Shown here: piece after piece, positions 1-14,396 of the stretch
Layout of the letters: the number at the start of each line of letters is the position of its first letter
Numbering within the stretch: position 1 is the first letter of the stretch
Assembly: GCA_903813345.2 (NCBI GenBank)
Contig: CAIIXF020000011.1
Span: 20,569,754 to 20,633,753 of the forward strand
Direction of reading: 5' to 3'
Origin: Owenia fusiformis
Taxonomy: Eukaryota > Annelida > Polychaeta > Sabellida > Oweniidae
Length of the DNA stretch: 64,000 bases
Translations under genes and position numbers: made by a program
Notes under the pieces: generated by a model
What the model was told of the DNA's origin: nothing
Databases searched by the model: none
Seen by the model: only the letters and a program-made list of their open reading frames with translations

Positions 1-473
1 TCGATTCTCTGATGCTTCCAGGAGTGTTAGTTTATATTTATTGTATATGGGGTAGCCCCAAAGATAAAAATCTTGGGGTTCATGTATGGTGCGTTTGGCA
101 TGTTTCGGCATTTCGAGCATGTTTAGTAAAGTGACCATAAAATCGTGACTGTCGAGGTCGGACCAATGCCACTTAGAACAATGGAAAAACAATTGAACAA
201 GGCTTAATGTGATGATTTAATTATTATCATTTCTTTGGGTAACAATTTTTGGCTCAGCCTGTATATAATTTATATATTTATTCATGAAAGCAATACTGGT
301 TTGGAAGCTGTTCGTGTGAAAATTGGTCTACTTCGCCAATGGCGGGGAACGGGACTTTGCGTCTTGTACAATGTAAAATGACTTTATTTCATTTGATTTA
401 ATAAAGTAAAGTATGTAAGTTAGTAAAGTATGTCCAAAAGCCTGATTTAAAACAATTATCTTTTTACTTTCAG

Positions 474-845
474 TTTGACTCTATTCCAAGGCGTGATTCT
501 TCTCTCATGTCTCGCTCTTCCCGTGGCAGTAGTAACAAATCCGGGAATAAATACACAAACGGTATTCAATATTGCGCTAGATGCAAGAGTATGCATAGCG
601 TTAACTCACACAGGCCCGTTTACAGGTACCAAGATAGATCCGAGAACAGGAACTCCGATCAAAGTCCGGGTTTAAACAGGGAACTAAGTTGGAAAGGTAT
701 AAATCCGTGCTGTGCTTCTTCTACAATGAAGAGCCCGTCTTCCAGCACGTACACAGCCAGTTTGACGTGTATCGTCTCTCCCGAGAGGAACTTAGAACAA
801 GACCAAGTCAAGATGAGTCTAATGAAACACCATGATGATTGTTGA
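474..845 (+). CDS. Probable terminal coding exon of an unidentified gene
   Basis: A good acceptor (a run of T, then ACTTTCAG, ending at 473) is followed by 123 open codons ending in TGA at 843-845. Codons are more GC-rich than the flanks (TCC, CGT, GGC, AGC, CCG), which supports real coding. The peptide begins FDSIPRRDSS and is rich in Ser, Arg and Asn, with two Cys-containing spots (YCARCKSMH and NPCCASS), and ends MKHHDDC. There is no signal peptide, membrane segment or catalytic motif. It reads like the hydrophilic C-terminal tail of a larger protein, possibly a receptor or channel tail, but I do not recognise the family. The upstream exons would lie left of position 1. A likely poly(A) signal AATAAA lies at 1254-1259. 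An overlapping frame from 475 is a shadow. Confidence 0.5.
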   Translation, partial: FDSIPRRDSSLMSRSSRGSSNKSGNKYTNGIQYCARCKSMHSVNSHRPVYRYQDRSENRNSDQSPGLNRELSWKGINPCCASSTMKSPSSSTYTASLTCIVSPERNLEQDQVKMSLMKHHDDC

Positions 846-1260
846 ATATGACGTCAATGTGAGTCATTTGAAATGAACGCAGAACAAGGTGTAGGCATTG
901 ATTCCCCATCGTGCTGATCATGTAAAAGATCCTCGAACGCTTTGTCAAATCAGGAGCTCATCCACAAGAAATTGCGATTCTTGATTTGTGTGACCAAGTA
1001 CTTTGTGGAGGATTAATAGAGTAAGCCCGTGTCACAACATATCGTGATCTTGTGATAAATACACCTTTGTAACTAGCCATCGCTGGAATGGGAAGACAGT
1101 AGATGCTTTGTAAAAAAATGGTCATCCCCTTACATCCCCTTACAGATCACGAGAGAGGAGGAACTTCAGCAACGTTAAAAGTACGGGCTACTACTTCGGA
1201 ATTCGGAAATCGGGAAATTAAATGTCTCGGGAAATTAACAACTTAGGCTACACAATAAAC
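846..1260 (+). other. Probable 3' UTR of the upstream gene
   Basis: The sequence after the 845 stop has no credible open frame and contains AATAAA at 1254-1259, a plausible cleavage signal. The extent is inferred only from that signal. Confidence 0.25.
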
Positions 1261-3118
1261 AGTATGCATTGAAGTATAAACATCAAAATGACTATTACAG
1301 CTACAATGTACAGACTTTTTAGATAACTTAAACATCATTTAAACAAACTGATGGGTCTTTCTAAATACACCAAGGTCGCCATTGTCATTAACAGAAAAAG
1401 GACCATTATTCCCGATGGAAGTTGTCCATGGTCGTCCCGGAAAAAGTGATCACTCTTCTGGGCTATACTCTCTATTGCGTAGTATTTTAATGTTTTGCAG
1501 TTCGATCTGATTTTGCTTTTCCGGTGGAATTTAAAGCAAAACAGAGTTAGTGTACACTGTAACTTGGAATTATGCTTTTTCAAAGTGTGATTTAACACAA
1601 AAGCATCATATGACACTGAATTGAATTTAAACTAAGTTTTATCCGTGTTATATGTAGAAAACTTGGTACTAACCTCGTAACTATGTATTGTGCTCAAACT
1701 ATGATTACTATATCTTCTACAAAATAAGTGATTTAGTTTGTTCAAATGAAAATGTTCTGCTTTAGACAGCGATTAATATCACCAGTAACAGGCATATAAT
1801 TGCTATCATTATCTGACGAAATATCAGTTAAAATGTGCTATTAGCTAAATATCACGATCTTTCATTTTGAAAGCTCGTTATACGACGCAATCAGATATGA
1901 ATCCCCCATCGACCTAGGCTTATAGAACTATTAGGTATCCATTTATTTGTTATCGGTTCAAAATTGAGCTATTTTTTAATTCGAAAAATATCGTGATCTC
2001 AGAAAAGCAGACATAGATTCAGTATGAGTACGGTTTACAACATCCCCAAATCAATTTGTAAAACGTTATCAAATTTGCTGATCAGGAGGCTGCCACTCTA
2101 ATTCTCAGAACGATCACACGTTAGGACTAATGACCCTAAAGGAGACGTAGATAAACCGACGTTATCAGACCGTATCTTTGACCAGATGCGGATGATCTAT
2201 AATGTGGTAAGACAAGCGGGAATTTAGATTCAGAAGCCGCAGACAATTGTCACCATTAATCGCATCACGGTTTTAAAGTGCAAAGCCAAATGTTGGCCCA
2301 CTCAAATAACGTTACAAAAATGACGCTAAAGCTATTAAGAATTCTTTGGAAACACCGGTAAAACCTGTGAATATCGAACACCTTTGGGAGTTACAAAAAG
2401 GGTTGACCGCAGACTCATAGATGTAAAAAGGTGTAACTGAAAAAATTTGATTTGGCAATTATGGAATACCCAAGATACCAATCCACCTTGCTAATTTTTA
2501 AATAGTATCAACACCTTGCGATGTCTGTTCTCAGGCTATTCGTCCTAGTTTAGAAGGCTTATATTTCATATATTGACATGAATAATAGTGGCGGGCAATG
2601 TAGAGATCGTTTTATTAAGTTTGTACCTAGTTTACAATAGCTACATGTAGGTGGTGATAATAGAAATAACCTAAATTCGGCCGCCTCGCCCAATATTTTT
2701 TCTCGAATAGGTATTCTGCCATATCCAGCTCCTGATCATCCAGTATTTGTTTTATTATGCACCTCCCAATCAAAGTTAAGTGGAGTACTTACTGGAGTAC
2801 AGGTTTAAACTGTCGTTTAGTTGACATTATTTTGACATTTATTTATTTTTATTTTGACCTGAAACTCAGACGACTTCCAGCCAGTTTATTCGCTACACTG
2901 GACGAAAATATTTGCCCCGGGAATTTAATTTTTATTTATTCGAGACGTTCTTGCAGAATTATATGTAACTTTTGAATGATAAGGGTAATTGTGATTGATT
3001 AAGTGCATTTCTTTTTTCTTCTATTTTCCTCCTGTTTCAGATGTAAGCTTTAAGTAGTACTCCAGTTATTAAGAAATAAAACTCTGAAGAGGGAATGTTG
3101 CAAAAACATTGAAAAAAA

Positions 3119-3151
3119 TATCCGACCCTTTTTCTCGAAAGGGTCAGATAT
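3119..3151. repeat. Small hairpin
   Basis: Arms TATCCGACCCTTT and AAAGGGTCAGATA are near-perfect reverse complements around a 6-bp loop. It is followed by a second ATATCCGGG motif and a CG-containing stretch typical of a dispersed element (about 3040-3330). The element's boundaries are not visible. Confidence 0.5.
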
Positions 3152-5554
3152 TCAAAAAATATCCGGGAGTTTTCAGAAAAGAGCAGAGTATTGCCAAATT
3201 ACAAGCAACTAAGAACCAATCAGATTTGAGTATTTTAATGAGGTGCATGATAAAGTGAAATATTGGACCGAGGGCCGAAGGCCCAGGGTCAAATATTTTA
3301 CTATATTGCTCGCAGAAATGACGTTATTAGTATTATTACCACCGTTAACGACCAGGGCTGAAATAGCAAGAAAATCTCACGCACTGAACGATATCTAATT
3401 TCCCGGGGAAAATTTGCCGGTCCAGAATATATTCTAGACCGGTCCATATGGACTACCACTATGACGTCACACATTTCTCAAGTCGATATAGTTAAAATGA
3501 ATGCCTTCTAAACTAGCACTAAAACCCCTAGGACTGGCCCGGCAAGGCGGTAATAATGTGAAATCTTGGCCATTGACACGTGGGCATACAGACCAAAAAT
3601 GCATACGACATGTACCTGTAGCTCTAATTCTGTCCCAAAAATACATTTTTATTGCTTATATGTCAATTATAAAAATCTGAACGTAAACAAACAAGACCTT
3701 TCTATGTGACTTGAAACCAGACTATATGACTGGTCTTTGTCATTTATAGTCAGACCTAGACTAACCGTATTTCATAATTATTTCATTTCGACTTGTACTT
3801 GGGGCAAACTGTCACAGGCGGTCCTATGTCCTATGTAACCAGACTTAAGGCTGATGTCCATGAACGTTTATCGAGGTTCAATGGGAAAGTCACATTTCCC
3901 AGTCATTTGGGAGTCATATTTATTGTTTATTATTTATTAAAACGTTAAAAAACGTACTTCTGTATATATGAATTCTTAAAATAAACGTTTATTTTTCCAT
4001 ATCAGAAAATTATATTCATGTTTAAATAATAGATTGGAAATCGAAAATGTAGAAAAAGGACATTTACAATAATCCTGACCCCTTTGGATGAACCATAGAA
4101 AGTAGGTATTACGAGACACAAAATGAAAAAACAATTCAGATGTCATGCGGAAAAAGGGTTTTGTGTCATCCTGTATTATTTGTAAGTTTTGGAAATAAAC
4201 ACTTAATTTTTGATCCTCCTATTTCTGCCCTGAAAATGTAAGAATGACATCATTACCAACAGGTGGCATGATCTAGTGCATTTGTCTCTCGTACATTCCT
4301 GCACAGAAATATGAAGTTTTGTATACAAGACTGTCATCCGTATGTAAAACTCAAATATTTTGGGCGAAAACTTTCTTATTAAATGCTGTATATTCTTCGT
4401 AAATTCAGATCTTTGGAATCAGGTAACTTTCTAAATGGTAAAGAAAAAATGATTTATAGAAGTTCAGTCCTTGGGGTTAACGTTTGGTGTAAATTATTTT
4501 GTTACATAAATCGCAATTCCTAAATATCTCCAGGGGATGGTCTTGGAGTGATTTACAGCTTGAGTTCTCACATCTAGCCTAGGAGACAAACGTATTTTAT
4601 TGCCGTTAGTTTTCTCTATTCAAAGCAATGTGGAAAGTCCATTATAACACACGCAACTTACATAGTTTGTTAATTTTTGACAAAGAAAGATTTTCCTTGG
4701 TGGTCAAAGGGAATTTTGCTTCCACATGAATCCATGATAGACTTCAACACATGCCTGTGAGACCTCATTCTTAGAACTTTGCCAGCAGCTTCAAAGTATT
4801 TCCTGTCTGTTTAGCTTTACAATACTGCGTCAAACAATGAGAATACTAGGTCATTCAGCAAGGTTGTGGAAAAATGTTCTCATTTCAAAATGTTCAATAT
4901 CTTATTCATGTAATTTTCACATAACATAGACTATGATATCAAATAAGAAATGCTGATATTTTACAAATCAATAACCAGATATTTCTGGGATGTAATGTGA
5001 ACATTTTATGAAAAATATCGAAAACTTGGAAATAAGAGCATTTTCCGCAAACTTATTGAACGACCTTTGATATCAAGAATTTAATGAAACACTTTTAAGG
5101 TTAACCGAAAAAACGCCATGTACCCAAATGTTATTTTGAATATCATAACAAAACAAAATAAAACATTACAACACACATTTGTATTCCAGCATTCAATATT
5201 AAGTTATCTTTGAATTCATTCTTTGAAGAAATGTACAAAAATTCATCACACATTAAATATATTTCGAGGCGTGATATTTTTAATCTGTTGCATTGAAATG
5301 CGCTGAAATGCGACATTCTACCTAATTCAATACAGTAAGATTAGATGCTGACATTCCTTGTCAGTCTTCGCATTATCACCTCAATGATAGAACGTACATG
5401 TAGTGACAGTCGCAATTGAAAACCTCCCGGATCTAATTAACTGCATAATGCCATCATGAAAGATCACAGAATTCTTTCAGGTTCTTTTATATTGATTGTT
5501 TCGAAACAATAAGCCGTATCAGAAAGGCATAAGTATCTAAGCACAAATTCTAAA

Positions 5555-5890
5555 GGGAATGACCAAAAAGAATCCTAGCAAGTAAAGCAAACTCTAAGTG
5601 TAAACCTGTCATATAAGAAAAATAGACCCTATATATCTCGAAGCCGTGATCTAACGTGAAAAGAAATAATGTCTAACATTCTCCTTCCCTGTTCAATCGA
5701 GAATGAACCAGTAGCACAATCCAGGACCAGAACACAGAAGGACATTCCATTCATACTAAACTCGTTACAATACATGTTGAAGAAAACTTAATAAATTGAT
5801 AGCCAATACTCATAAATAAAAAAAAAGTTGTTATGTCTCCGTTTTTTGTGACGGTGGCTGGTGTTTGGCGTTCGGCGTTTGTAACAAATT
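5555..5890 (+). repeat. Dispersed repeat, families A and B adjacent
   Basis: Positions 5555-5765 resemble 40190-40400 (shared blocks around CTATATATCTCGAAGCCGTG / CCATATATCCCAAAACCATG, GATCTAAC, and GACCAGAACAC). Positions 5826-5890 resemble 43153-43262 and the reverse complement of 54325-54440 (shared GGTGTTCGGC / GGTGTTTGGC and TCTGTAACAAAT / TTTGTAACAAAT). The three-way similarity marks an old interspersed element whose class I cannot name. Confidence 0.55.
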
Positions 5891-6273
5891 CTCTAAACCT
5901 CGAATAACTTAACAAATCTGATTTTAGATTTGACTTTCAATGACCTTCTCAAGGTAAAAAAAGGTCAAAAGGTCTTTTTCAACTTTTACCAATACTCCTT
6001 GGAGCCATTCTACATAATGTTTAATTCGTGGATTTAATTCAGCGTAGGAAGTAAAGAGGGTGCGTTCACCATTTGGATTTTACCCCGCCATCTTTCAATC
6101 GGTCTCATAACAAACGGGCCATGGAATGATTTTTCAAGAATTAGAAGTGCAATGCAATAATAGATGGCATATTAGTCGATTAAACCAAGTCCATTGATGT
6201 GTGCTCCTAATTGAAAAAAAAACTCAACTATTTGTTGCACTTTGAGGATATGTGAACGCGTGAGTCATCTTAG

Positions 6274-6336
6274 ACTATACTAGGATGATACTAGGATGAT
6301 ACTAGGATGATACTAGGATGATACTAGGACTATACT
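6274..6336 (+). repeat. 11-bp tandem repeat (about 5 units)
   Basis: The unit TACTAGGATGA is repeated head to tail about five times, flanked by GACTATACT variants on both sides. It is a simple minisatellite with no coding content. Confidence 0.9.
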
Positions 6337-7003
6337 ATCAAAATCTGATGGTTTGAACTGCAATTACAAATCGTACTAAACTATCATGAATATATTTCAG
6401 AAGACTGAAAACTGAAAAGTAATATGTACTCATTCTTTTAATTTATGTCAACTTTCGAGGTGTCCGTACGTCTGGATCAAATATCTTTCAATTCCAACTG
6501 AATAAACGAGCCAAAAATAAAAACTATTCTCGAATTAGCTAGTATATTTGAAAAGAAATTCCTTTTAAAAGCAATGTAAGATTTTCGATGGGATGAATAC
6601 TCAGCTATACATTTTAGTACAAATACATTGATTTCTCAATCAACACCACTTGAACGATTAAGTCACATTATTTCATTTAAATTTTATGCTAAACGGTTTA
6701 AAATGGATGCTAGCGGATGCGGCCTTTATACTATCTTGGGTCAAGAACTAAGTGATCTTTTTTATGTTTGATATATTCTATCGGAAATGTTTTATAATGC
6801 ACCACCAGCTACATGTAGTTGTAATGTATGTAATGAATGTATTGTAAATGGTTAAGTAATTATTTTTTAATAAATTAATCAAATATTACAATATTGTAAT
6901 AAACCAACAAAACTCAAAAATTGTGGAACTATTTTTAGAGAGTTTTTCGTAACTTTTCCACAACGCAGTTGTAGCAGACACATTTTTATAGATCACTTAT
7001 AAT

Positions 7004-7520
7004 CACTGTTCCACAACTAGTTACTTTGACGGAACGTCAATGTAACAAAATGTATGAACTTCCTGGATACGAGTTTTTTGTTCTCTCGATTTAAACATAC
7101 TTATAAGTCAAGTTGCAGATTATGATTTGGCACAAAGTTATACTATAGTCTAGATTTAAGAAATGCTACCGGTTTGGAATTTGATTTTAAAAGAAAGCTG
7201 TAATTTATGCATTTAGACCATCGCTTTTGTTACATTGACGTACAAATCATAGTAAACATAGTAACATACATTGTAATATAACGGACTGTCGTCAATGTAA
7301 CAAAAGCTAGGGGCTATATATATATGAATTGCAACCTCATTAATAAAACAAATTCCAAATCGAAGAAAACTATATATTTTCTAGCTTTGTGCCAAATTAT
7401 AAGCTGCAACTTGACTTATAAGTAGGTTTGAATCGAGAAAACAAAAAAAACTTGAAACCAGGAAGTTCATCCATTTTGTTACGTTGACGTCCCGTCAAAG
7501 TAACTAGTTGTTGAACAGTG
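7004..7520. mobile_element. 517-bp foldback / MITE-like element
   Basis: The left tip CACTGTTCCACAACTAGTTA is the reverse complement of the right tip, with one mismatch (TTGAACAGTG at 7511-7520). Pairing continues inward almost to the centre: AGGAAGTTCAT pairs with ATGAACTTCCT, the CTTATAAGTCAAGTTGCAG block pairs with its complement, and CTTTTGTTACATTGACG pairs with CGTCAATGTAACAAAAG. The whole element can fold into one long hairpin. It has no transposase frame. The CACTG tip is compatible with several DNA-transposon superfamilies, so I assign none. Confidence 0.85.
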
Positions 7521-10439
7521 GTAATATCCAAAAGAATAAAGCTTCACATATCAAGTGTTCATTAGTAAAGGCTGCAATATAAGTTAAAGGGTTAAACTTT
7601 ACATAGGGGCTTTAAACAGCATTTTATGAATAAATGTGATGCAATGTCATGCCCAAATAAGAAATATAAGCCTAACAATATGACAGGTTATAGTGCTGCT
7701 TACAAATGATTTAAAAAGTATAACTTTTCAACTAAAGAATGAAGTATAGGTACAGTACTTGCAAACATTTGGCTACTACAATAATATACAGTACAATAAA
7801 ACGCAGATTAAATTCAATCTAACAGCTGATTGGAAATTTTCTTAAATTAATACAATTTCTTTTGTAGAATATACTTCAATATATATGTTTTTGTTTTTCC
7901 TTTCATTGAAATCAAACGTCATGTAACGAACATTAACTTACATCAATTTTCAAAATGGGCCAGTCACACATGTTTTAAATACTTAATAACAAGTATTTTC
8001 AGTGCTTCCACTTTACGCTTAATTCTTACACGTCCAATCCTTAAATTATTTTTTACAAATGTTTTGATACACCTAAATTGATATATGATAGATCGCTAGC
8101 GTTTCATTTAACATTCTCTCAATATGTATGTAAATTCGTGTATATCATATGGAATATTTTCTATTATATTATGTGAGTCCAAATTCCTCATTTAGAATAA
8201 CGTGTTCAATTAACTCAGATGCGAGTAGGCAGTTACCAGTTTCACCACCAGGTGGCTCATTCGGGTCAGATAGCATGGCGGGTACGTATAGTAGAAGGTT
8301 CCCTCTTTTAGAGATTATAAGTTTTGGTGGTTCAATTTTCATATCACCCCTATGTATCTAAAAGTTATGCAAATTAAAATATGTCCAGTAATTAAAAGAA
8401 AATATTATCTGTCCAATACAAGAAAAGATATTTCACTTTTTATGATTTTATAACATTGGGTCTAGATGGGGTTTCTCCCCGAAGACACATTTTCCCCAAA
8501 AATTAAATTTTCAAAGTTGATAAACAATTTTCAAAACCATATTTCTAAATGTACTTTTAGATGTAGATTTCAAAAATGACATCACTTTTGAATTTTGAAT
8601 ATTTAATGACGTAAATTAAGATTATTTCTACTCGCATCAACATAGTTTTCTTAAAGAACGCTTTTGAATTGGGTTCAATAGAGAAGTTTCTACATATTCA
8701 TGAAAAATAGATTTTTGAATGTGCTGTTTTTCATATTTGTTTACAAGTTACAAGTACCTGTTTTGAACATTGTAAGAACATAATGTATTTATGTTGATCA
8801 GTTCTATATGTTTTGTTTTAAAAAAAATAATAATACAGGGTGACACGCGTTGCATAAACTTGTTTATCTATTAATACGTAGACTTGTCCTTTCGCACATT
8901 TAAAGTGGACATAATGCGAAAGCACCTCCTAGGATTTCAGATATGTAGCTCAATTGCGTCAAATTATATAAGCGTTACAACATTTACTCTAAATGTTGTC
9001 CATTCCTTTGCAGACACATATTGATTCTACACAAAAAATGCCTCCCAGCTTTTGTAACATAACTTTGTGAATACTTATGATTTTGGCTTATACTTTCAGG
9101 AAAATGAAGACCATTCAAGTAAACACAAAATAATGTAGTTGTTGTTGGTAAAATCATGATAACTTATTTCCAAAATTATGTTATAGAAAGTTGGTGTCAT
9201 TTTGTAAGTAAGATCCAGTTGTGCCAGCAAAGGAATAGACGACACCTTTTGTAACGCTCATAAATGTGCATCTAGGTGAGTTAGCCATCTGAAACTGCAA
9301 AATGGAATGTAGTTTTAATGCGCGAAAAACTCAAGTCAGAATTTTGTCAGACAAAAAAGTTATGAAAAATTGTGTCGGTGGGTGTCATTTTTATTGTGTC
9401 ACGCGGTACGTTACAAAGTGTGACAGTCATTCTACCATGGTTTCTTTCTCTCAATAACGATGAGGTTGTGATATAATAATATCGATCACGATTGCACCAT
9501 AATTTCTATCAACAGAGTAACTGCCTTCATATTTCTGTTAATAATATGATTTCTTTGATACAATGCAAGCGGCATATCTTTACATCATACAATTTCGTTC
9601 ATAAAAGTGTTGTTTAAGTTAAACTTGTTGGAAACTAAATAATACACCAACCGCCTTATGTCTTGGCCAAAATGACGGGATCATGTATTATCATGTAGAA
9701 ATGACAAATTATATGTTAAATATACATATGCTTAAAAGAATGAATAAAGTTGAAAAGATATGTGAAAAGGTACCATAAATAGACAAATGGGATGGGATAC
9801 AATTTACGTAATTTTGAATCCAGAATAATATCGTATATGTAAGGATTGATGCTTTAAGCACATTCATTTGAACATGAAACCTTTGTATTCGTTGGTCTTT
9901 GGCCCTTGCGCCATCGTCTGTATTCACTCTACTGTTCCTAACCCCTAGAAATGCACAAGATACTCTGTTTGTCTAATTGTATTGTTTAGTATATTTTTCA
10001 AAGTATCTTTTTAACATCTAGCAGTCATCCGATAAACCATTCATAAGGCACAGACACATAAATACAAATCACATAATCATTACTGATAAGCCAAATGGGT
10101 TGCTCATGAACATCAATGCAAGGTACATGTATAGTAGAGTGTATTAGTTTAGTCCAGATTCATGCTCAGCGTATTGAACGTATAGATACTCTCATAATTA
10201 TCGGGCCACCCTGTAGGACTCCGGGCCATTTAAATGTATTTTAATTTTTTTCCATTGCATAATTTGTAAATCTGAGTAAATAATTGATATTCGGTCGTCA
10301 TTTCAAACCTATGAATCATATGCTTTATATGTCTCTGACTGTAAGTGATATTTTAAGCCATGTTTTTAAATTTATTTTGGCCTATTAGTGGGGATAGATG
10401 TCATTTGGGTTCTAGTGAAACTAATCTAATATAAAAATA

Positions 10440-10559
10440 GTTTGTGACAATGCATATCACATGAGACAATGGAAAAAGTCATGTGACAATGTATGTCACA
10501 TGAGATATTGGACCAAAGTCATGTGACAATGAATGTCACATAGACAAAGGACAAAAGTC
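10440..10559 (+). repeat. About 39-bp imperfect tandem repeat (3 units)
   Basis: Three consecutive units share a TGTGACAATG...TCACATGAGA...AAAGTC core. Each unit also holds a short inverted repeat (TGTGACA / TGTCACA), so single units could form hairpins. Confidence 0.75.
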
Positions 10560-13500
10560 TAAAATCTAAAATTGATCAACAATGCAAAGGGAAACATTAG
10601 AAAAACAAAAATGCAGGTATATGATGCATGTAACGATGAACGGTCTTAAATAGTTTGAGTAATATTAAAACTTGTTTTTGAAACGTTAAACACCACTCTC
10701 AATAAACACTGCGGTCGAGATATCATTGATACGCTAACCTAAAAACGACACAGTATCTAATATCACATGTTGAATTGGATTGTCTACTACAATAAATACC
10801 ACATTTTAGTAAAATATTAACCATATTATAAAGCAAGATCATATTTATTAAGTCAACGATGGAGATAACAGACTGCGTGTCGCCAACTTGCTCTATTTTC
10901 ACCTGGACTTTGTCCCATACCAATCCTTTTGAGACGCTGCGTGTGGCATATTGCTGGTTCTTAGACTGCTTGGCGCCTCGCCGTTTTGCCCATGTTCAAA
11001 GAGAACGGGAAACCCCCACTTGAAAAGCCTTTCAGCGGAACGTCATTTATTCAAGTCATGTGACATATGATTTCTGAAGATGTAAAGGATAGATTTTAAT
11101 AAATTGAGTCAAACTGTCAAAGACGATTCACAACAGCGTTCCGCCCTCTAGCTGTCTAACACAATGGCCCAATGACACAATTGACGTAACGCATAACGTC
11201 GACATACACAACCATATATACAAACTACATAGCATTGAGGTATGGGCTTACTTCAGTAAAAATTAAATAATTTCAGAATATTATTTTTAAAGGTCGTGGG
11301 AAACCTCAAAGTCAAACGACACCAGGGTGAAGTTTGACAGAATTTATGAGGCAAATACTCCTGTCATATCGCAATTCCCCTCCGCTGTTTACAAAATTGT
11401 CAAATAAAATGTTCGATAAACTTGGCATTTTTGTCCATTTATACTTTTAATAGAGGTTCAACTAAGGTCTCTATATTTATTAATGACATACGACCTTTAT
11501 TGAAGACAATAGGATGAGGTGTATGTTTTTTCTTAGCAAGTGATAGGGGGACTTTAACCAATAAAATCAGAAGATCACACCTGCATACTTCAAGTTTAGA
11601 GATATTTCGACATAATTATAATGTATAGTTGTAAGCCAGGTAACTACTTATGCTTCCCTATATAGATGCCCCCGTGCAGGTGGCTTGTGTTCTGATATTT
11701 ATATGTATACAGGACATAGATAGGGCTCTTCCAGTGTCGGAGAACACTCCTGTTTTTAAGGTAGACTGCTTGGCGTCTAATATTCTCATTGAGAATGGCA
11801 TTGAACGTATTAAACGTCGATTTTGTCGATAGGAAGTTTCTAAAATATTACTAAATAATCAAGTTCACGTATGTTTTTGTATATGTTAGGTAGGATTTTC
11901 ATGATTTTACACTGAAATAAAAAAAATTAAACAATAATGTTTTTAAACGCGCTCAAGTATATAAATAATACAGAATATAATCAGTTCAATTTAGAATGAT
12001 GACCCAATGATGAATAGAAGCACAAGTCTGTTTATCTTAATTCGTTTAATTAACTTTGCAGATTTTTTCGTCAGAATATTTGATAAAAAAGATGAACATT
12101 TATGCATATCACAAATGTAACTTATCATTATGCTAGTATTATATCGTATCGTACACTAGCCAGTCGTCCCAAATTGGGGACTGGTATATGAGAATTAACC
12201 GCCTGTTCTGTCTCCTTTTGTGCAAATGAGTCGTGACTGATCACTGCTTAAGATCAGATGAAGAAAATTAATATTTTAAGTGGACCACTGAATTTTTTAA
12301 AAGAATGGTTATGATCTGTAAAAAGGCACGTTTTAAGAATCCCTAATCAGATCATGTTTGATTGGTCTACAAATGTTATTTGTTATTATACGCTTATAAT
12401 GTGGTATTCTTATTAGTTCATTGGCAAACACTTTTATAACTATTGTTTTCAGTTCTTTGTCCCTACTCCAGAAACTTAATTATGTTTTATTTCGCGATCG
12501 ACAATTTAGATTTTTGAAAATGAGTAGCATTATATGAAGATTACTGAACTATTGCGACATGCTCTTTGATCAAAATGTTACGAGGTTCTAGCTGCAAAAA
12601 GAAATTGTTTATATGATGTATAAGGGTGTGGGATATTTCAAATTATACAGGTCGCCGACGCGTTCTATTTATTCTATATTAACAGTTACAATTTTCTCCC
12701 GAAATTTCATATTCGAAATAAAAATAATATCATTCATAATTCATCTATGATGTACTACAGTTTTACGACGGTTATATGATTTGGAGACTTTTCTGTATTT
12801 TTCAATTTCAAATGTTGCCATATTTGATTTCTCTTTACGATCGCATTTTGTATTCTTAGTATAGTACGTGGGGCATATTTGAGGGTTTCTTTATGAGGCA
12901 AAACACGTAGTTGAGTATATGGGTCTTTGGAGTGTTGGCGCCAATTTGTCTAGTAAAATGGGTATTCCATTCCAGAGGGAGGGTATCACCCAATTAAACA
13001 GCCGATCATTTCATTTCACTCTTTGGAATTGCACATCATAAATGCCGCTATCTTGACCCGAACCTTTGCTTTAATAAAACTGACTTGTTCAAATTTGCCA
13101 AAGCTTAAAAATCATCGAGAATAATGTTTCACTAAAGAAGTTTTCATATCTGTCCGTCAATCCTTCATTGTGTGATTTCAAAACAAAATGTCCGTCAATA
13201 CAATTGCAATATGCATATGTAAGAAAAAACATTCTTTGTGTGTTTTAACGTGTTGATACGGTATCCATATCAAGTGAATTTACATTGGAATAATTTACTT
13301 GTGTAAGGAACTATGGAGAGACTTGATCCGTTTATGGTAATGAGCTGTATTCAATTTTTCCAAAGTCTATTTATCACTTAACCCAAGCTGCGCCTAAAAC
13401 AACACAAGTATCTGCTGCCTTATTCGATATCCAAGAATACGCCAGGTAAATCCCACAATTATTTGACCGCATATGCAATTTCATATCGTGATTTTTGGTC

Positions 13501-14396
13501 ACGTGATGTTAGAAAATATTGCATTGGTTTCTGGGAAGAGGACCTCTCTAATGGGGATCAATTTTGAAATATAACAGCTTTATGTGTAATTCAACGATCG
13601 TCGTTCTTAAGATTTCATAACGTTTGTTGTATACTATTGAGTGAATCGAGGCGCACACCCAAAGCAAATGATATACAATGATTCAAAAGGTATTGCAATG
13701 ATAGAATAACAGTGTCATCCATTTCAATTTATTCATGGCATTGAAATTAAAATGCATGGCTTAGTTCTTTATTTCACATATAAAAGCCCATTGCACAAGT
13801 TTTTATAACTTTAAGGTTCTTATCATAAATTATTTAACAATTATTTTTAACCTCTAGAAGTGTTTACTAATAACTTCAACATTGGGGGAAAATCAGATTG
13901 ATTTGAGTGCGTTCGTTTTTATGGTGTACGCCATGAGGCTATTTTGGAAATGGAAATGGAAAACTCAATGGAAATCAAATCCAAAGGAACAGAAATGAAG
14001 AGTTAAATTTGTAAACCAATGGTACACGTATGATTAGATTAACTTTGTTCTCTGTGATACTCTTAATAAAATCACACAAGCCCAGGTGTCGAATATGTTG
14101 ATAATTCAGTAATTCACTGATAACCTAAACAAGTATTGCTTTGATAAGGGCAATTCGACAACCTCTGAAGAGGCAAAGTTGGTTATATGTCGTATGATAT
14201 CTTGTATTGACCATCCACACTTGTTCAAATGTACAGGTTTCATTTAAAACAATACTTAATCATTTAAACCTGTTAAAGTTTATTTGCAAACAAATCACGT
14301 GACGGGGTCAAGTTTGTATTTTTATTACCACGATATGATTTAATTGCAATGTCCATACAATGCAGGTGTTCAGAATGTTCTTTGGATGTTGACCTT

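Noticed and set aside
1335-1616. Minus-strand 93-codon frame with a hydrophobic stretch (GIMVLFLLMTMATLVYL) near its C-terminus
   Set aside because: The second half has plausible codons, but there is no family match, no convincing splice acceptor and no partner exon; its length is within chance for AT-rich DNA.
8830-9430. Possible TIR element suggested by GTGACACGCG and GTGTCACGCG
   Set aside because: The two motifs do not extend into matching inverted ends when read outward.
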